From Pelagibacteraceae bacterium AG-349-L17 (GTDB lineage Bacteria; Pseudomonadota; Alphaproteobacteria; Pelagibacterales; Pelagibacteraceae): a DNA stretch of 33,078 bases. Location of the stretch: positions 1-33,078 of the forward strand of contig QCDC01000015.1 in assembly GCA_003278805.1 (NCBI GenBank), in the 5' to 3' direction. The stretch's first letter is position 1. Each line of letters begins with the position of its first letter. The position numbers and the translations under genes are program-made. Below the pieces are notes generated by a model that made no database searches, was not told the DNA's origin, and was given only the letters and a program-made list of their open reading frames with translations. Below, in pieces: positions 17,525-25,526 of this stretch.

Positions 17525-18076
17525 ATGGAATTAACAAAAAATCTTACGCAAGCCAAACTATTTAAATCTCTGGTTGTTATTGTTCTTGGTTCAATAGCAC
17601 TAACTATATCAGCAAAGATCAAAATTCCTTTCTATCCAGTGCCTATGACTATGCAAACTTTTGTTGTATTGTTTTTAGGAATAAGTTTAGGGCACAAAAT
17701 TGCACTAGCTACAATTGGTCTATATTTAATTGAAGGAATTGCAGGACTTCCTGTATTTTCAAATTCTCCTGAAAAAGGTGTTGGATTAGTTTACTTTACA
17801 GGCCCAACTATGGGTTACTTAATTGGTTTTTTAACTGCTTGTTACTTGGCTTCTAAAATAAAGATTGATGATAATTTTTTTGTTATTTTATTGAAGTTAA
17901 TTATCGCAACTTCAACAATCTATATTTTGGGTCTAATTTGGCTTGGAACATTGATTGGATGGGATAAGCCAATTTTTGCTTTAGGTGCAAAACCATTTCT
18001 AATAGCTGAGATTTTTAAAATAATGCTTTTAGCTCTTTTGACTAAGCAAATAATTAAAATTAAAAAATTTATCTAG
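17525..18076 (+). CDS. bioY: Biotin transporter BioY (ECF S component)
   Basis: 183 residues from the ATG at 17525; a TTG six bases upstream is in frame but less likely. Six hydrophobic segments. BioY motifs are PFYPVPMTMQTFVVLFLG near residues 35-52, LIEGIAGLPVFS, and GPTMGYLIGFLTACY. BioY binds biotin in the membrane and works alone or with an energising module (BioM/BioN or EcfAAT). No ATPase or T-component gene is in the window, so it may act alone or share a distant module. It converges with regA with an 8-bp overlap. Confidence 0.9.
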   Translation: MELTKNLTQAKLFKSLVVIVLGSIALTISAKIKIPFYPVPMTMQTFVVLFLGISLGHKIALATIGLYLIEGIAGLPVFSNSPEKGVGLVYFTGPTMGYLIGFLTACYLASKIKIDDNFFVILLKLIIATSTIYILGLIWLGTLIGWDKPIFALGAKPFLIAEIFKIMLLALLTKQIIKIKKFI

Positions 18077-18632
18077 GTGATCTTTTAGAAAGAATTCTTT
18101 GAAGAGTTCTTCTATGCATTTTAAGTCTTCTGGCTGTTTCTGAAACATTCCTATTACATAGCTCGAAAACTCTATGTATATGTTCCCATTTAACTCTGTC
18201 AGCCGACATGGGATTTTCAGGTGGGGCTGCTTTTTTTGAAGGATCTGCCAATAATGCTTTTTCTACATCTTCTGCATCAGCAGGTTTTGCCAAATAATCT
18301 ATAGCACCTTCTTTGATCGCAGCTACTGCTGTTGGAATATTTCCATATCCAGTTAACATGATAATCCTACTATCACTATTTGAGGACTGAATTTCTTTTA
18401 CAACCTCAAGTCCATTACCATCTGCAAGCCTTAAGTCTACAACAGCAAAACCAGGTTTTTTTGTTTTTACAGATTCAACTCCCTTTTGCACACTCTCAGC
18501 TTGAAAAACTTCAAATCCTTTTTTTTCCATTGCTCTGGCTAAACGCTCTCGAAAAGGATTATCATCATCAACGATTAATAATGACTTATTCTCAAAATCG
18601 CTAAGATTCTGCAGTTTTGCTTCTTCTTTCAT
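18069..18632 (-). CDS. regA: RegA/PrrA/ActR-type response regulator
   Basis: 187 residues: a receiver domain (LLIVDDDNPF, phospho-Asp66 in VVDLRLADGNG, MLTGYGN, and Lys-Pro in YLAKPADAED), a short proline-containing linker (KKAAPPENPMSADRV), and a Fis-type helix-turn-helix (NVSETARRLKMHRRTLQRI). The linker and DNA-binding part are almost invariant in the RegA family, which controls redox-responsive energy and carbon metabolism in alphaproteobacteria. The cognate kinase RegB and the SenC/Sco gene often found beside regA are not in the window. It is divergent from the polyamine operon and shares 168 bp of upstream DNA with it. Confidence 0.93.
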   Translation of the reverse strand: MKEEAKLQNLSDFENKSLLIVDDDNPFRERLARAMEKKGFEVFQAESVQKGVESVKTKKPGFAVVDLRLADGNGLEVVKEIQSSNSDSRIIMLTGYGNIPTAVAAIKEGAIDYLAKPADAEDVEKALLADPSKKAAPPENPMSADRVKWEHIHRVFELCNRNVSETARRLKMHRRTLQRILSKRSPR

Positions 18633-18704
18633 GATACTTATATGGTGTCTCTACAAGATATTTCAATATATGAATTTTACGCATTTCTGGCTTGAATTAT
18701 TTGC

Positions 18705-18732
18705 TTTACATTGGTGTTGTTTACTTTATATG
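18705..18732 (+). promoter_or_regulatory. Candidate promoter of the polyamine operon
   Basis: TTTACA (18705-18710), 16-bp spacer, TATATG (18727-18732). The -35 is one base off consensus and the -10 two. It would give a leader of about 60 bases. Other pairings in this AT-rich region cannot be excluded. Confidence 0.3.
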
Positions 18733-18744
18733 CCAAAAAATATT

Positions 18745-18772
18745 AAAGTTTTTTTAAAAAAGACTTTTTTTT
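18745..18772 (+). terminator. Terminator-like hairpin in the decarboxylase leader
   Basis: Bases 18745-18767 fold as a stem (AAAGTTTTT with AAAAA-G-ACTTT, one bulged G) and run into eight Ts (18765-18772). A second T-run follows at 18779-18787. There is only one G-C pair, so it is weak. It lies between the candidate promoter and the ribosome site, so it would act as an attenuator and not as an end-of-gene terminator. Confidence 0.3.
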
Positions 18773-18787
18773 ATTAAATTTTTTTTT

Positions 18788-18792
18788 GGAGG
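18788..18792 (+). promoter_or_regulatory. Strong Shine-Dalgarno that fixes the decarboxylase start
   Basis: GGAGG lies 8 bases before the ATG at 18801. It overlaps an in-frame TTG at 18786, which can therefore be ruled out as the start. GGCAT (18791-18795) is complementary to ATGCC at 18730-18734, so the site could be masked by a long-range pairing. Confidence 0.7.
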
Positions 18793-18800
18793 CATTTACA

Positions 18801-19985
18801 ATGCAAAAATTTAAATCAGTTGAAGAATTAGTTAGTCAGCTGAAACCTGAAAAACCAGTTTACTGTATAAGAAAGAATTCCATAAAATCTGCTGTTAAAT
18901 TTTTCCTAAACAAATTCCCAGGAAAAATATTATATGCTGTCAAAACTAATCCACATCCTGAAGTAATCAAAACAATCATAGAAAGCGGAGTTGAGCAATT
19001 TGATGTTGCATCAATTGAGGAAATTAAAAATATTAGAACTTTTAGCAAAACAGCTAAATGCTCTTATATGCATACTGTTAAAAGTAGAGAAAGTATAAAA
19101 GAAGCATATTTTAAATATGGTTTAAAAACTTTTTCATTAGATACTAAAGATGAACTGATTAAAATAATTGAAAGTACAAATAACGCTAAAGATTTAGAAT
19201 TATTTGTAAGAGTTGCTGTTTCAAATGAACATGCAGAAATTGATTTATCTAAAAAATTTGGTGCATTAACATCAGAAGCAATAGGTTTGCTAAGGCTTAT
19301 AAAACAACATGCTAAAAAGATTGGTTTAAGTTTTCATGTTGGTTCACAATGTATGCATCCAATTTCTTATTCAAAAGGAATTAGTGAAATCGGAACTATA
19401 ATTAAAAAAACAAAAATTATTCCAGATTACATTAATGTAGGTGGAGGTTTCCCTACAATCTACCCTGACTTAATTCCACAATCTTTAAGTAGTTATTTTA
19501 ATGAGATAAATAAGAGTTTAGAAAATTTAAAGCTTGGAAAACTTCCTGAAATTATTTGTGAACCTGGTAGAGCTATAGTCGCAGAAAGTGGTTCAACAGT
19601 TGTAAGGGTTAATTTAAGAAAAAAACAAAAGCTTTATATTAATGATGGTACTTATGGTACTCTTTTTGATGCAGGTACACCAAACATTGTATTCCCATCT
19701 AGAATGATTAAAGAAAATTCTAATAAAATAATTTCAAAAAAATTAACTGCTTTTGATTTCTTTGGACCAACATGTGATAGTATGGATTATATGAAGGGTC
19801 CTTTTTTGCTTCCAAATAATATTAAAGAAAATGATTATATTGAACTTGGTCAACTTGGGGCATACGGTTTGACATTTAGAACTCAGTTCAATGGTTATTA
19901 CTCAAATGAAATTTACGAAGTTGAAGATAATCCAATAATGACAATGTATAATAAAGACATTAACAAAGCTAACATGGTAGCTTAA
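18801..19985 (+). CDS. Fold-III PLP-dependent ornithine (or lysine/ornithine) decarboxylase
   Basis: 394 residues. A PLP (alanine-racemase-like) barrel with the Schiff-base Lys48 in YAVKTNP, FHVGSQC at 179-184, GGGFP at 214-218, EPGR at 254-257, and a beta domain with Cys325 in FFGPTCDSMDYM, the catalytic Cys of ornithine decarboxylases. Size and motifs fit ornithine or lysine/ornithine decarboxylases; the biosynthetic arginine decarboxylase of this fold is much longer (over 600 residues). The product would be putrescine or cadaverine. First gene of a three-gene operon; its stop overlaps the next ATG as TAATG. The sequence does not settle the substrate. Confidence 0.88.
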   Translation: MQKFKSVEELVSQLKPEKPVYCIRKNSIKSAVKFFLNKFPGKILYAVKTNPHPEVIKTIIESGVEQFDVASIEEIKNIRTFSKTAKCSYMHTVKSRESIKEAYFKYGLKTFSLDTKDELIKIIESTNNAKDLELFVRVAVSNEHAEIDLSKKFGALTSEAIGLLRLIKQHAKKIGLSFHVGSQCMHPISYSKGISEIGTIIKKTKIIPDYINVGGGFPTIYPDLIPQSLSSYFNEINKSLENLKLGKLPEIICEPGRAIVAESGSTVVRVNLRKKQKLYINDGTYGTLFDAGTPNIVFPSRMIKENSNKIISKKLTAFDFFGPTCDSMDYMKGPFLLPNNIKENDYIELGQLGAYGLTFRTQFNGYYSNEIYEVEDNPIMTMYNKDINKANMVA

Positions 19986-21028
19986 TGTCAGGTCAAAAAA
20001 ATCCAGGTCATAACAGTAAAAGAGATTTCTTAAAAAATCCCGTTGAACACATCGATATAACTTCTTTTGATAGTAGAAAAATTATATCCTCAATGGAAAA
20101 AATGTCATTTGTTTCCAGAGAAACAGCAAATGCTGCTAATATTTATAATGAGATGCTTAAAGATAAAGATTGTACAATTTTCCTTACTTTAGCAGGCTCT
20201 ACTTCAGCAGCTGGATGTATGAATATTTATAAAGATTTAGTTAAATACAATATGGTAGATGCAATTGTTGCAACTGGCGCCTCAATAGTAGATATGGACT
20301 TTTTTGAAGCTCTTGGTTTTAAACATTATCAAGGTTCACAATTTCAAGATGATACTGAGTTAAGGAATAACTATATAGATAGAATTTACGATACCTACAT
20401 AGATGAAGAAGAGCTTCAAATGTGTGATAAAATCATATGTGAAATCGCAAATAACTTAGAAGCGAGAAGCTACACTTCAAGAGAGTTCATTTATGAAATG
20501 GGAAAATATTTAAAAAATAACTCAAAGAAAAAACACTCTTTAATTGAAACCGCTTTTGATAACAATGTTCCCATCTTCTGCCCTGCTTTTACTGACTCAA
20601 GCGCGGGATTCGGGTTAGTTATGCATCAAGAACAAAATCCAAAAAAACATATGACAATAGACTCAGTTAGAGAATTTAGAGAACTAACAGAAATTAAAAT
20701 CAAATCTAAAGGTTCTGGATTATTTATGATTGGTGGTGGTGTGCCTAAAAACTTTATTCAAGATACTGTTATTTGCGCTGAACTATTAGGAAAAGATGTA
20801 GACATGCATAAATATGCTGTTCAAATTACTGTTGCTGATAGTAGAGACGGTGCTTGTAGCAGCTCCACATTAAAAGAAGCAAGTTCATGGGGAAAAGTAG
20901 ATATTACGAAAGAACAAATGGTGTTTGCAGAAGCGACTAGTGTTTTGCCATTAATTGCTAGTGATGCTTATCATAAAGGTGAGTGGAAAAACAGAACAAG
21001 AAAAAACTATACAAAAATTTTCGAATAA
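19985..21028 (+). CDS. Deoxyhypusine synthase-like polyamine synthase
   Basis: 347 residues of the deoxyhypusine synthase family, an NAD-dependent aminobutyl transferase in eukaryotes and archaea. Visible are TLAGSTSAAG and VATGASIVD (NAD-site region), IGGGVPKNFIQ at 249-259, and KEASSWGK at 297-304. Lys304 matches the human enzyme-imine Lys329, Glu298 matches Glu323 and Trp302 matches Trp327. The human active-site His288 is replaced by Asn256, and the acidic DGSDSG loop by RDGACSSS. Bacteria lack eIF5A, so a small-molecule acceptor is likely: putrescine (giving homospermidine) or agmatine (giving a bis-guanidino product, a name used for bacterial members). Neighbours are a decarboxylase and an agmatinase-family gene. 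Confidence 0.88.
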   Translation: MSGQKNPGHNSKRDFLKNPVEHIDITSFDSRKIISSMEKMSFVSRETANAANIYNEMLKDKDCTIFLTLAGSTSAAGCMNIYKDLVKYNMVDAIVATGASIVDMDFFEALGFKHYQGSQFQDDTELRNNYIDRIYDTYIDEEELQMCDKIICEIANNLEARSYTSREFIYEMGKYLKNNSKKKHSLIETAFDNNVPIFCPAFTDSSAGFGLVMHQEQNPKKHMTIDSVREFRELTEIKIKSKGSGLFMIGGGVPKNFIQDTVICAELLGKDVDMHKYAVQITVADSRDGACSSSTLKEASSWGKVDITKEQMVFAEATSVLPLIASDAYHKGEWKNRTRKNYTKIFE

Positions 21029-21030
21029 AA

Positions 21031-21906
21031 TTGAAATATCTCTCAAATAAAAACGGATTTCTAGGAATTGATAATAAATTTAGCTTTAAAGAAAAAGCTG
21101 TAATTGTTCCATTTGGATTAGAAAAAACTGTCAGTTATGGGGGAGGGACAAGAAATGGACCTAAAGAAATTATAAAAGCATCTCATCAAGTCGAGCTATA
21201 TGATGAAGAACTAAACTGCGAACCTTATAAGAAAATAGGTATTAAAACTTTACATCCATTTAAAATAGACAAAAATATTAAAAAAGCCCTTAATAAAATC
21301 TCAAAAATTAATAAAGAGATTTTAGATAAAAAACTTTTCCCAATGACTTTAGGTGGAGAGCATTCAATAACACCTGGATGTATTGTTCCTTTTACTAAAA
21401 AATATAAAAACATTTGCCTCTTGCATTTTGATGCCCATGCAGATTTACGTCAAAGCTATAATGGAGAGAAATTTTCACATGCTTCAGCAATTAGAAGATG
21501 TCTAGATTATAAAAATGTTTCTTTAATTTCATTTGGGATAAGAAATATCTCAGAAAGTGAAATTCCATTTTTAAAAAAGAATTCTTCACGAATAAATATT
21601 TTTTGGGCAAAAGATAAAAAAAAATGGAATTTGTCTAAATTTAAAAAACTAATTAAAAATAAAACTGTTTATCTTACATTTGATGTAGACGGACTAGATT
21701 CAAGCATTATGCCTGCAACTGGTACACCTGAACCAGGAGGGCTTTTGTGGGATGAAACATTGGATATAATAAGAATTGCAGCAAAAAACTCAAAAATTGT
21801 TGGTGCGGATATTAATGAGCTGTCTCCAATTAAAGGATTTAATTCTTATAATTTTCTTGTTGCAAAATTAGCTTATAAAATTTTGTCTTATAAATTTTTA
21901 TATTAA
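21031..21906 (+). CDS. speB: Agmatinase/ureohydrolase family protein
   Basis: 291 residues if started at the TTG at 21031, three bases after the preceding stop; a GTG at 20983 would overlap the upstream gene and add 16 Lys/Asn-rich residues. There is no ATG before the conserved N-terminus (NGFLGIDNKFSFKEKAVI). All binuclear-Mn ligands are present: H111 in GGEHS, D134, H136 and D138 in FDAHAD, D218 and D220 in DVDGLD. GTPEPGG at 231-237 is typical of agmatinases. The enzyme would release urea from agmatine or another guanidino compound. Its place after the DHS-like gene suggests the substrate belongs to that route. Its stop overlaps the convergent yhhQ stop (TTAA). Confidence 0.87.
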   Translation: MKYLSNKNGFLGIDNKFSFKEKAVIVPFGLEKTVSYGGGTRNGPKEIIKASHQVELYDEELNCEPYKKIGIKTLHPFKIDKNIKKALNKISKINKEILDKKLFPMTLGGEHSITPGCIVPFTKKYKNICLLHFDAHADLRQSYNGEKFSHASAIRRCLDYKNVSLISFGIRNISESEIPFLKKNSSRINIFWAKDKKKWNLSKFKKLIKNKTVYLTFDVDGLDSSIMPATGTPEPGGLLWDETLDIIRIAAKNSKIVGADINELSPIKGFNSYNFLVAKLAYKILSYKFLY

Positions 21907-22457
21907 ACTTTAATTGGTTTAATAATTTTTAATAACATTCTGAATGGTATCAACATTATTATAGCAACTAAAATTTTTACCGCTAAATCTCCAAGAGATA
22001 AAGTAACCCAAGGTACCCCTGTTGCATAAAATGATATTGAAAAAAATAAAAATGTATCAACTGTTGATCCAATCAAAGATGAAGTAAGTGGTGCAACAAA
22101 CCACTCTTTTTTTCTTAATCGATCAAAAATTTGAATGTCCAACAATTGAGCAGTAATAAATGCAACCCCTGATCCAATTGCAATTCTAACCGAGATTAAA
22201 TCTGCAAAATCAGTTGAGAATAATAATGTAAATATAATTCCTATTAAAAAACCCAAATATACAATTTGCCTTGCTAATAATTTTCCATACGACCTATTTG
22301 CTAAATCTGTTATTAAAAAAGCTATTGGGTAACTAAAAGCTCCATAAGTTAAAATCTCATTTAATCCAAAATAGTTGATTGGGAACTGAACTAAATAATT
22401 AGAAGATAGTACAACAACTCCCATCATTAGTGACAGGGTGATAAATAATTTGTTCAT
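21903..22457 (-). CDS. yhhQ: Queuosine precursor transporter (YhhQ/VUT family)
   Basis: 184 residues with about six membrane segments. Family features are NEILTYGAFSYPIAFLITDLANRSYGK-like start of repeat one (about residues 33-59), SGVAFITAQLLDIQIFDRLR, and STVDTFLFFSISF. YhhQ takes up preQ0/preQ1 for tRNA queuosine in E. coli; in other bacteria members may carry related bases. The ATG overlaps the rpmB stop (TAATG), so its translation is probably coupled to ribosomal protein L28. No queuosine biosynthesis gene is in the window. Confidence 0.88.
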   Translation of the reverse strand: MNKLFITLSLMMGVVVLSSNYLVQFPINYFGLNEILTYGAFSYPIAFLITDLANRSYGKLLARQIVYLGFLIGIIFTLLFSTDFADLISVRIAIGSGVAFITAQLLDIQIFDRLRKKEWFVAPLTSSLIGSTVDTFLFFSISFYATGVPWVTLSLGDLAVKILVAIIMLIPFRMLLKIIKPIKV

Positions 22458-22768
22458 TAAGCTGATTTAGCAATAAGTTTCTTTTTAAAAGGGGATTTAA
22501 TTAAAACTACTTTTTTTAACTTTTTTAATCTGGGAGATAAATTTTTATTTTTTACAGTTTTTAAAAATTCATCAAAACTACCTTTTTTATCAACTGACCT
22601 TACACCTGAGTTACTTACAGTAAGTTTTAAACTTCTTCCAGTAAGCTCACTTGTAAATTTTACTTTTTTTAGGTTAGGTAAAAATCTTCTTTTAGTCTTG
22701 TTGTTAGCATGACTAACATTATGACCTTTCATTGGAATTTTACCGGTAAGTTCACATTTTTTTGACAT
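22457..22768 (-). CDS. rpmB: 50S ribosomal protein L28
   Basis: 103 residues from the ATG at 22768, with the L28 start [20 protein letters not shown], then [16 protein letters not shown] and [19 protein letters not shown]. The C-terminus (about 25 residues, Lys-rich) is longer than in short L28 forms but usual in alphaproteobacteria. Longer readings from upstream non-ATG starts would run back into pyrD and have no L28 likeness. A consensus-like promoter sits just upstream, placing the transcription start about 6 bases before the ATG and leaving no space for a Shine-Dalgarno. Confidence 0.95.
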   Translation of the reverse strand: MSKKCELTGKIPMKGHNVSHANNKTKRRFLPNLKKVKFTSELTGRSLKLTVSNSGVRSVDKKGSFDEFLKTVKNKNLSPRLKKLKKVVLIKSPFKKKLIAKSA

Positions 22769-22780
22769 AATAACAGTGCC

Positions 22781-22809
22781 TATATAAGGGGAGATATTGA
22801 AGGCGTCAA
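22781..22809 (-). promoter_or_regulatory. Candidate sigma70 promoter of rpmB
   Basis: Minus strand: TTGACG (22804-22809), exactly 17 bp, TATATA (22781-22786). It lies in the 52-bp gap after the pyrD stop and is the best -35/-10 pair in the window. Predicted transcription start is near 22774, six bases before the ATG. Confidence 0.65.
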
Positions 22810-22820
22810 GTTTAATACAT

Positions 22821-23873
22821 TTAAGAAACAGTTTTATTTCCAACAATTTCTGTGAAATTTTTGACACCATCTCTTATTAGTAATTCTTTTAGGTCTTTTT
22901 TAATGATGCCAGCAATATTGGGACCTTTAAATACCATACCAGTGTATAACTGAACATAATCTGCTCCTAATAAAAACTTATCATAAGCCGCTTTACCTGA
23001 GTCAACGCCGCCTACTCCAATTATTTTAATTTTACCTTTAATTAAATTGTAGAACTTACTTATTAAAAGATTTGATTTTTTTTCAATAGGTTTTCCAGAT
23101 AAACCACCTTTTTGATGTCTCTGTATATTTTGAAGTGTTTCCCGAGAAGCTTCAGAAGTATTTGAAATTATTATTGCGCTTATTTCATTTTCTAAAATTA
23201 TTTCTGAAATTAAGTCAATTTGATTTTCGCTTATATCTGGTGAAATCTTTACAGCTACAGGAATTTCAGATTTTAATTGTTTTTTTTTCTCTGAGACAGA
23301 TTTTAATAACTCTTTTAATTTATTCTCTTCATGAAAATTTCTAAGATTTTCAGTATTTGGTGAAGAAATATTAATTGTAATATAATCTGCAACTTCAGAA
23401 AATTTTTCTAATCCAATTAGATAATCATTCAATCTATCGTTAGAATCTTTGTTTGGACCTACGTTTACACCTAATACACCTAGTTTTTTATTAGATTTTA
23501 TTCTGCTTAATATTGTATCTGATCCATTGTTATTAAAACCTAACCTATTAATTAATGCTTGATCTTCTACCAATCTAAACACTCTTGGTTTTTCATTCCC
23601 GTATTGTTTTAATGGTGTAACCGTACCCACTTCAACAAATCCAAAACCCAACTTAAATAAAGGGTTGTATACCTCGGCATTCTTATCGAAACCTGCTGCA
23701 ATACCTATGGGATTATCAAGATTTTGATTAAATAGTTTTGTTTTTAAAATAGGATCATTTTTGTTTTCATCAAATATATTTGAAACTAAATTAAGTTTGA
23801 GTGATTGAATTGCTAAAAAATGTGCTCTTTCAGGATCTATTTTAAATATTAATGATCTTAAATTTGAATACAT
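22821..23873 (-). CDS. pyrD: Dihydroorotate dehydrogenase, class 2 (quinone)
   Basis: Oxidises dihydroorotate to orotate with electrons going to quinone, the fourth step of pyrimidine synthesis. 350 residues. The N-terminal helical part ([22 protein letters not shown]) is the membrane-associating, quinone-binding extension of class 2. Then [38 protein letters not shown], and NRLGFNNNG follow. The catalytic Ser is in [33 protein letters not shown] and [14 protein letters not shown] complete the FMN site. Its ATG overlaps the lysS stop (TAATG), so the two are co-transcribed. Confidence 0.97.
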   Translation of the reverse strand: MYSNLRSLIFKIDPERAHFLAIQSLKLNLVSNIFDENKNDPILKTKLFNQNLDNPIGIAAGFDKNAEVYNPLFKLGFGFVEVGTVTPLKQYGNEKPRVFRLVEDQALINRLGFNNNGSDTILSRIKSNKKLGVLGVNVGPNKDSNDRLNDYLIGLEKFSEVADYITINISSPNTENLRNFHEENKLKELLKSVSEKKKQLKSEIPVAVKISPDISENQIDLISEIILENEISAIIISNTSEASRETLQNIQRHQKGGLSGKPIEKKSNLLISKFYNLIKGKIKIIGVGGVDSGKAAYDKFLLGADYVQLYTGMVFKGPNIAGIIKKDLKELLIRDGVKNFTEIVGNKTVS

Positions 23874-25435
23874 TATTTCAATTTACTAATTATCAACTCT
23901 TTTGTTTCATTAACACCGAAAAAACTTATAAAAAAACCCATTCTAGGTCCATTTTCATCTCCAAATACCACTTCATAAATTAATTTAAACCAATCTCTTA
24001 AGTTTTCTGCATACCCATTCTCTTTTCCTGTTGAATATATTAATGTTTGTATATCCTCAGGAGACATCTGATCATTACATTGTTCTAAAGTTTTGACTAA
24101 AGCTTGTAGAGCTAATTTTTCATTTTCAGATGGATTTTTATATTTTTTTTTAGCCTTAATAACATCATTAAAATACTTGATTGCATAACCAACTAGTCCA
24201 TCAAAAATTGAGAAGTTTTTTTCATGAATGTTAGATTTATATTTTTTAACAAACTTCCATAATAAATCTTTGTTATCAGCATTGCTTGTCTCAACTAAAT
24301 TCAACAACATAGAAAAAGACATAATCATTTCTTCTTTTGGAATGTTTCCATTATGAACATGCCAAACAGGATTCATTACCAATTGTTGTTCTGTTTGTTT
24401 TTTTGATTTTTCAATGTTATCTAAGTACTCATCTACAGCTTTTGGCACTATTTCATTATAAAGTTTTTTTGCTCTTTTTGGATTTTGATACATGTATAAA
24501 GATAAGCTTTCAGGTGAAGCATATTTTAACCACTGGTCGATGGTAATACCATTTCCTTTAGATTTTGAAATTTTTTCACCCTTTTCATCAAGAAATAATT
24601 CATATGCAAATCCAGATGGATGTTTTTTACCGATTAAATTTATAATTTTAGTTGATAAAATTGCACTTTCAATAAGGTCTTTTCCATACATTTCAAAATC
24701 TATATCTAGAGCATACCATCTCATTGCCCAATCAACTTTCCATTGTAATTTACAATTTCCATCCAAAATACTAGATTCTAATTTTTTACCCTTATTATCA
24801 AAAATTATTTTAGAATTTTTTTTATCAATTTCTATAACTGGAATTTCAAGAACATGACCTGTATCTGGACAAATAGGTAAAAAAGGACAGTAAGTTTGTT
24901 GACGTTCTTTACCTAAAGTTGGAAGTATAATGTTCATTATACCATCATAATTTTCTAAAATAATTTTTAAAGTTGGGTTGAAAAAACCACCTTTGTATAA
25001 AGATGTTGAGCTTTTAAAGCTGTATTTAAAATTAAAACTATTTAAAAAATCTTTTAACATTTCATTATTATGTTCTCCAAAACTTGCAAATTTTTCAAAT
25101 GGATCTGGAACTTGTGTTAATGGTTTATGTAAGTTTTCGTTTAGTAATTGCTGATTAGGAACATTATCGGGAACTTTTCTAAGACCATCCATATCATCAG
25201 AGAAAGTAATTATTTCTGCTGGTAAATCTGTAAGTTGCTTTAAAGCATTAACCATCATTGAGGTCCTTGCAACTTCTCCAAATGTTCCAATATGAGGAAG
25301 GCCACTTGGGCCATATCCTGTTTGAAGAGTAATTTTACCTTTTTTATCAATAAATGATTTTCTCTCACGAAGCATTTTTTTTGCTTCAACGAAAGGCCAA
25401 GCACTTGTTTTGTCTAAAATTTCTTTTTTAATCAC
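23873..25435 (-). CDS. lysS: Lysyl-tRNA synthetase, class I
   Basis: 520 residues with Rossmann signatures: the HIGH-like PSGLPHIGTFGE near residues 43-54 and the KMSKS-like EKISKSKGNG. Class I LysRS is the archaeal-type enzyme, unrelated to class II LysS; it is also normal in alphaproteobacteria. The segment LLPICPDTGHVLEIP-like near residue 190 and the C-terminal helical anticodon domain are in place. The start is GTG (25433-25435); no ATG lies before the conserved N-terminus. It is divergent from trkH across 91 bp, in which no convincing promoter was found. Confidence 0.96.
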   Translation of the reverse strand: MIKKEILDKTSAWPFVEAKKMLRERKSFIDKKGKITLQTGYGPSGLPHIGTFGEVARTSMMVNALKQLTDLPAEIITFSDDMDGLRKVPDNVPNQQLLNENLHKPLTQVPDPFEKFASFGEHNNEMLKDFLNSFNFKYSFKSSTSLYKGGFFNPTLKIILENYDGIMNIILPTLGKERQQTYCPFLPICPDTGHVLEIPVIEIDKKNSKIIFDNKGKKLESSILDGNCKLQWKVDWAMRWYALDIDFEMYGKDLIESAILSTKIINLIGKKHPSGFAYELFLDEKGEKISKSKGNGITIDQWLKYASPESLSLYMYQNPKRAKKLYNEIVPKAVDEYLDNIEKSKKQTEQQLVMNPVWHVHNGNIPKEEMIMSFSMLLNLVETSNADNKDLLWKFVKKYKSNIHEKNFSIFDGLVGYAIKYFNDVIKAKKKYKNPSENEKLALQALVKTLEQCNDQMSPEDIQTLIYSTGKENGYAENLRDWFKLIYEVVFGDENGPRMGFFISFFGVNETKELIISKLK

Positions 25436-25526
25436 GAATATATCATTTATAAAAATCTTAAATTGGCGATTTTATTAATTCTTATAGAGTTGAAATTTAT
25501 TTACCATAAAATAATGTTCTTTCAAA

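Noticed and set aside
22769..22870. N-terminal extension of L28 by 34 residues
   Set aside because: It would overlap the pyrD end, uses a non-ATG start, has no L28 likeness, and the promoter at 22781-22809 lies inside it.
24492..24857. 121-codon plus-strand frame inside lysS
   Set aside because: It is wholly antisense to the class I LysRS catalytic region, has no recognisable motif and no ribosome site; a mirror of AT-rich coding sequence.
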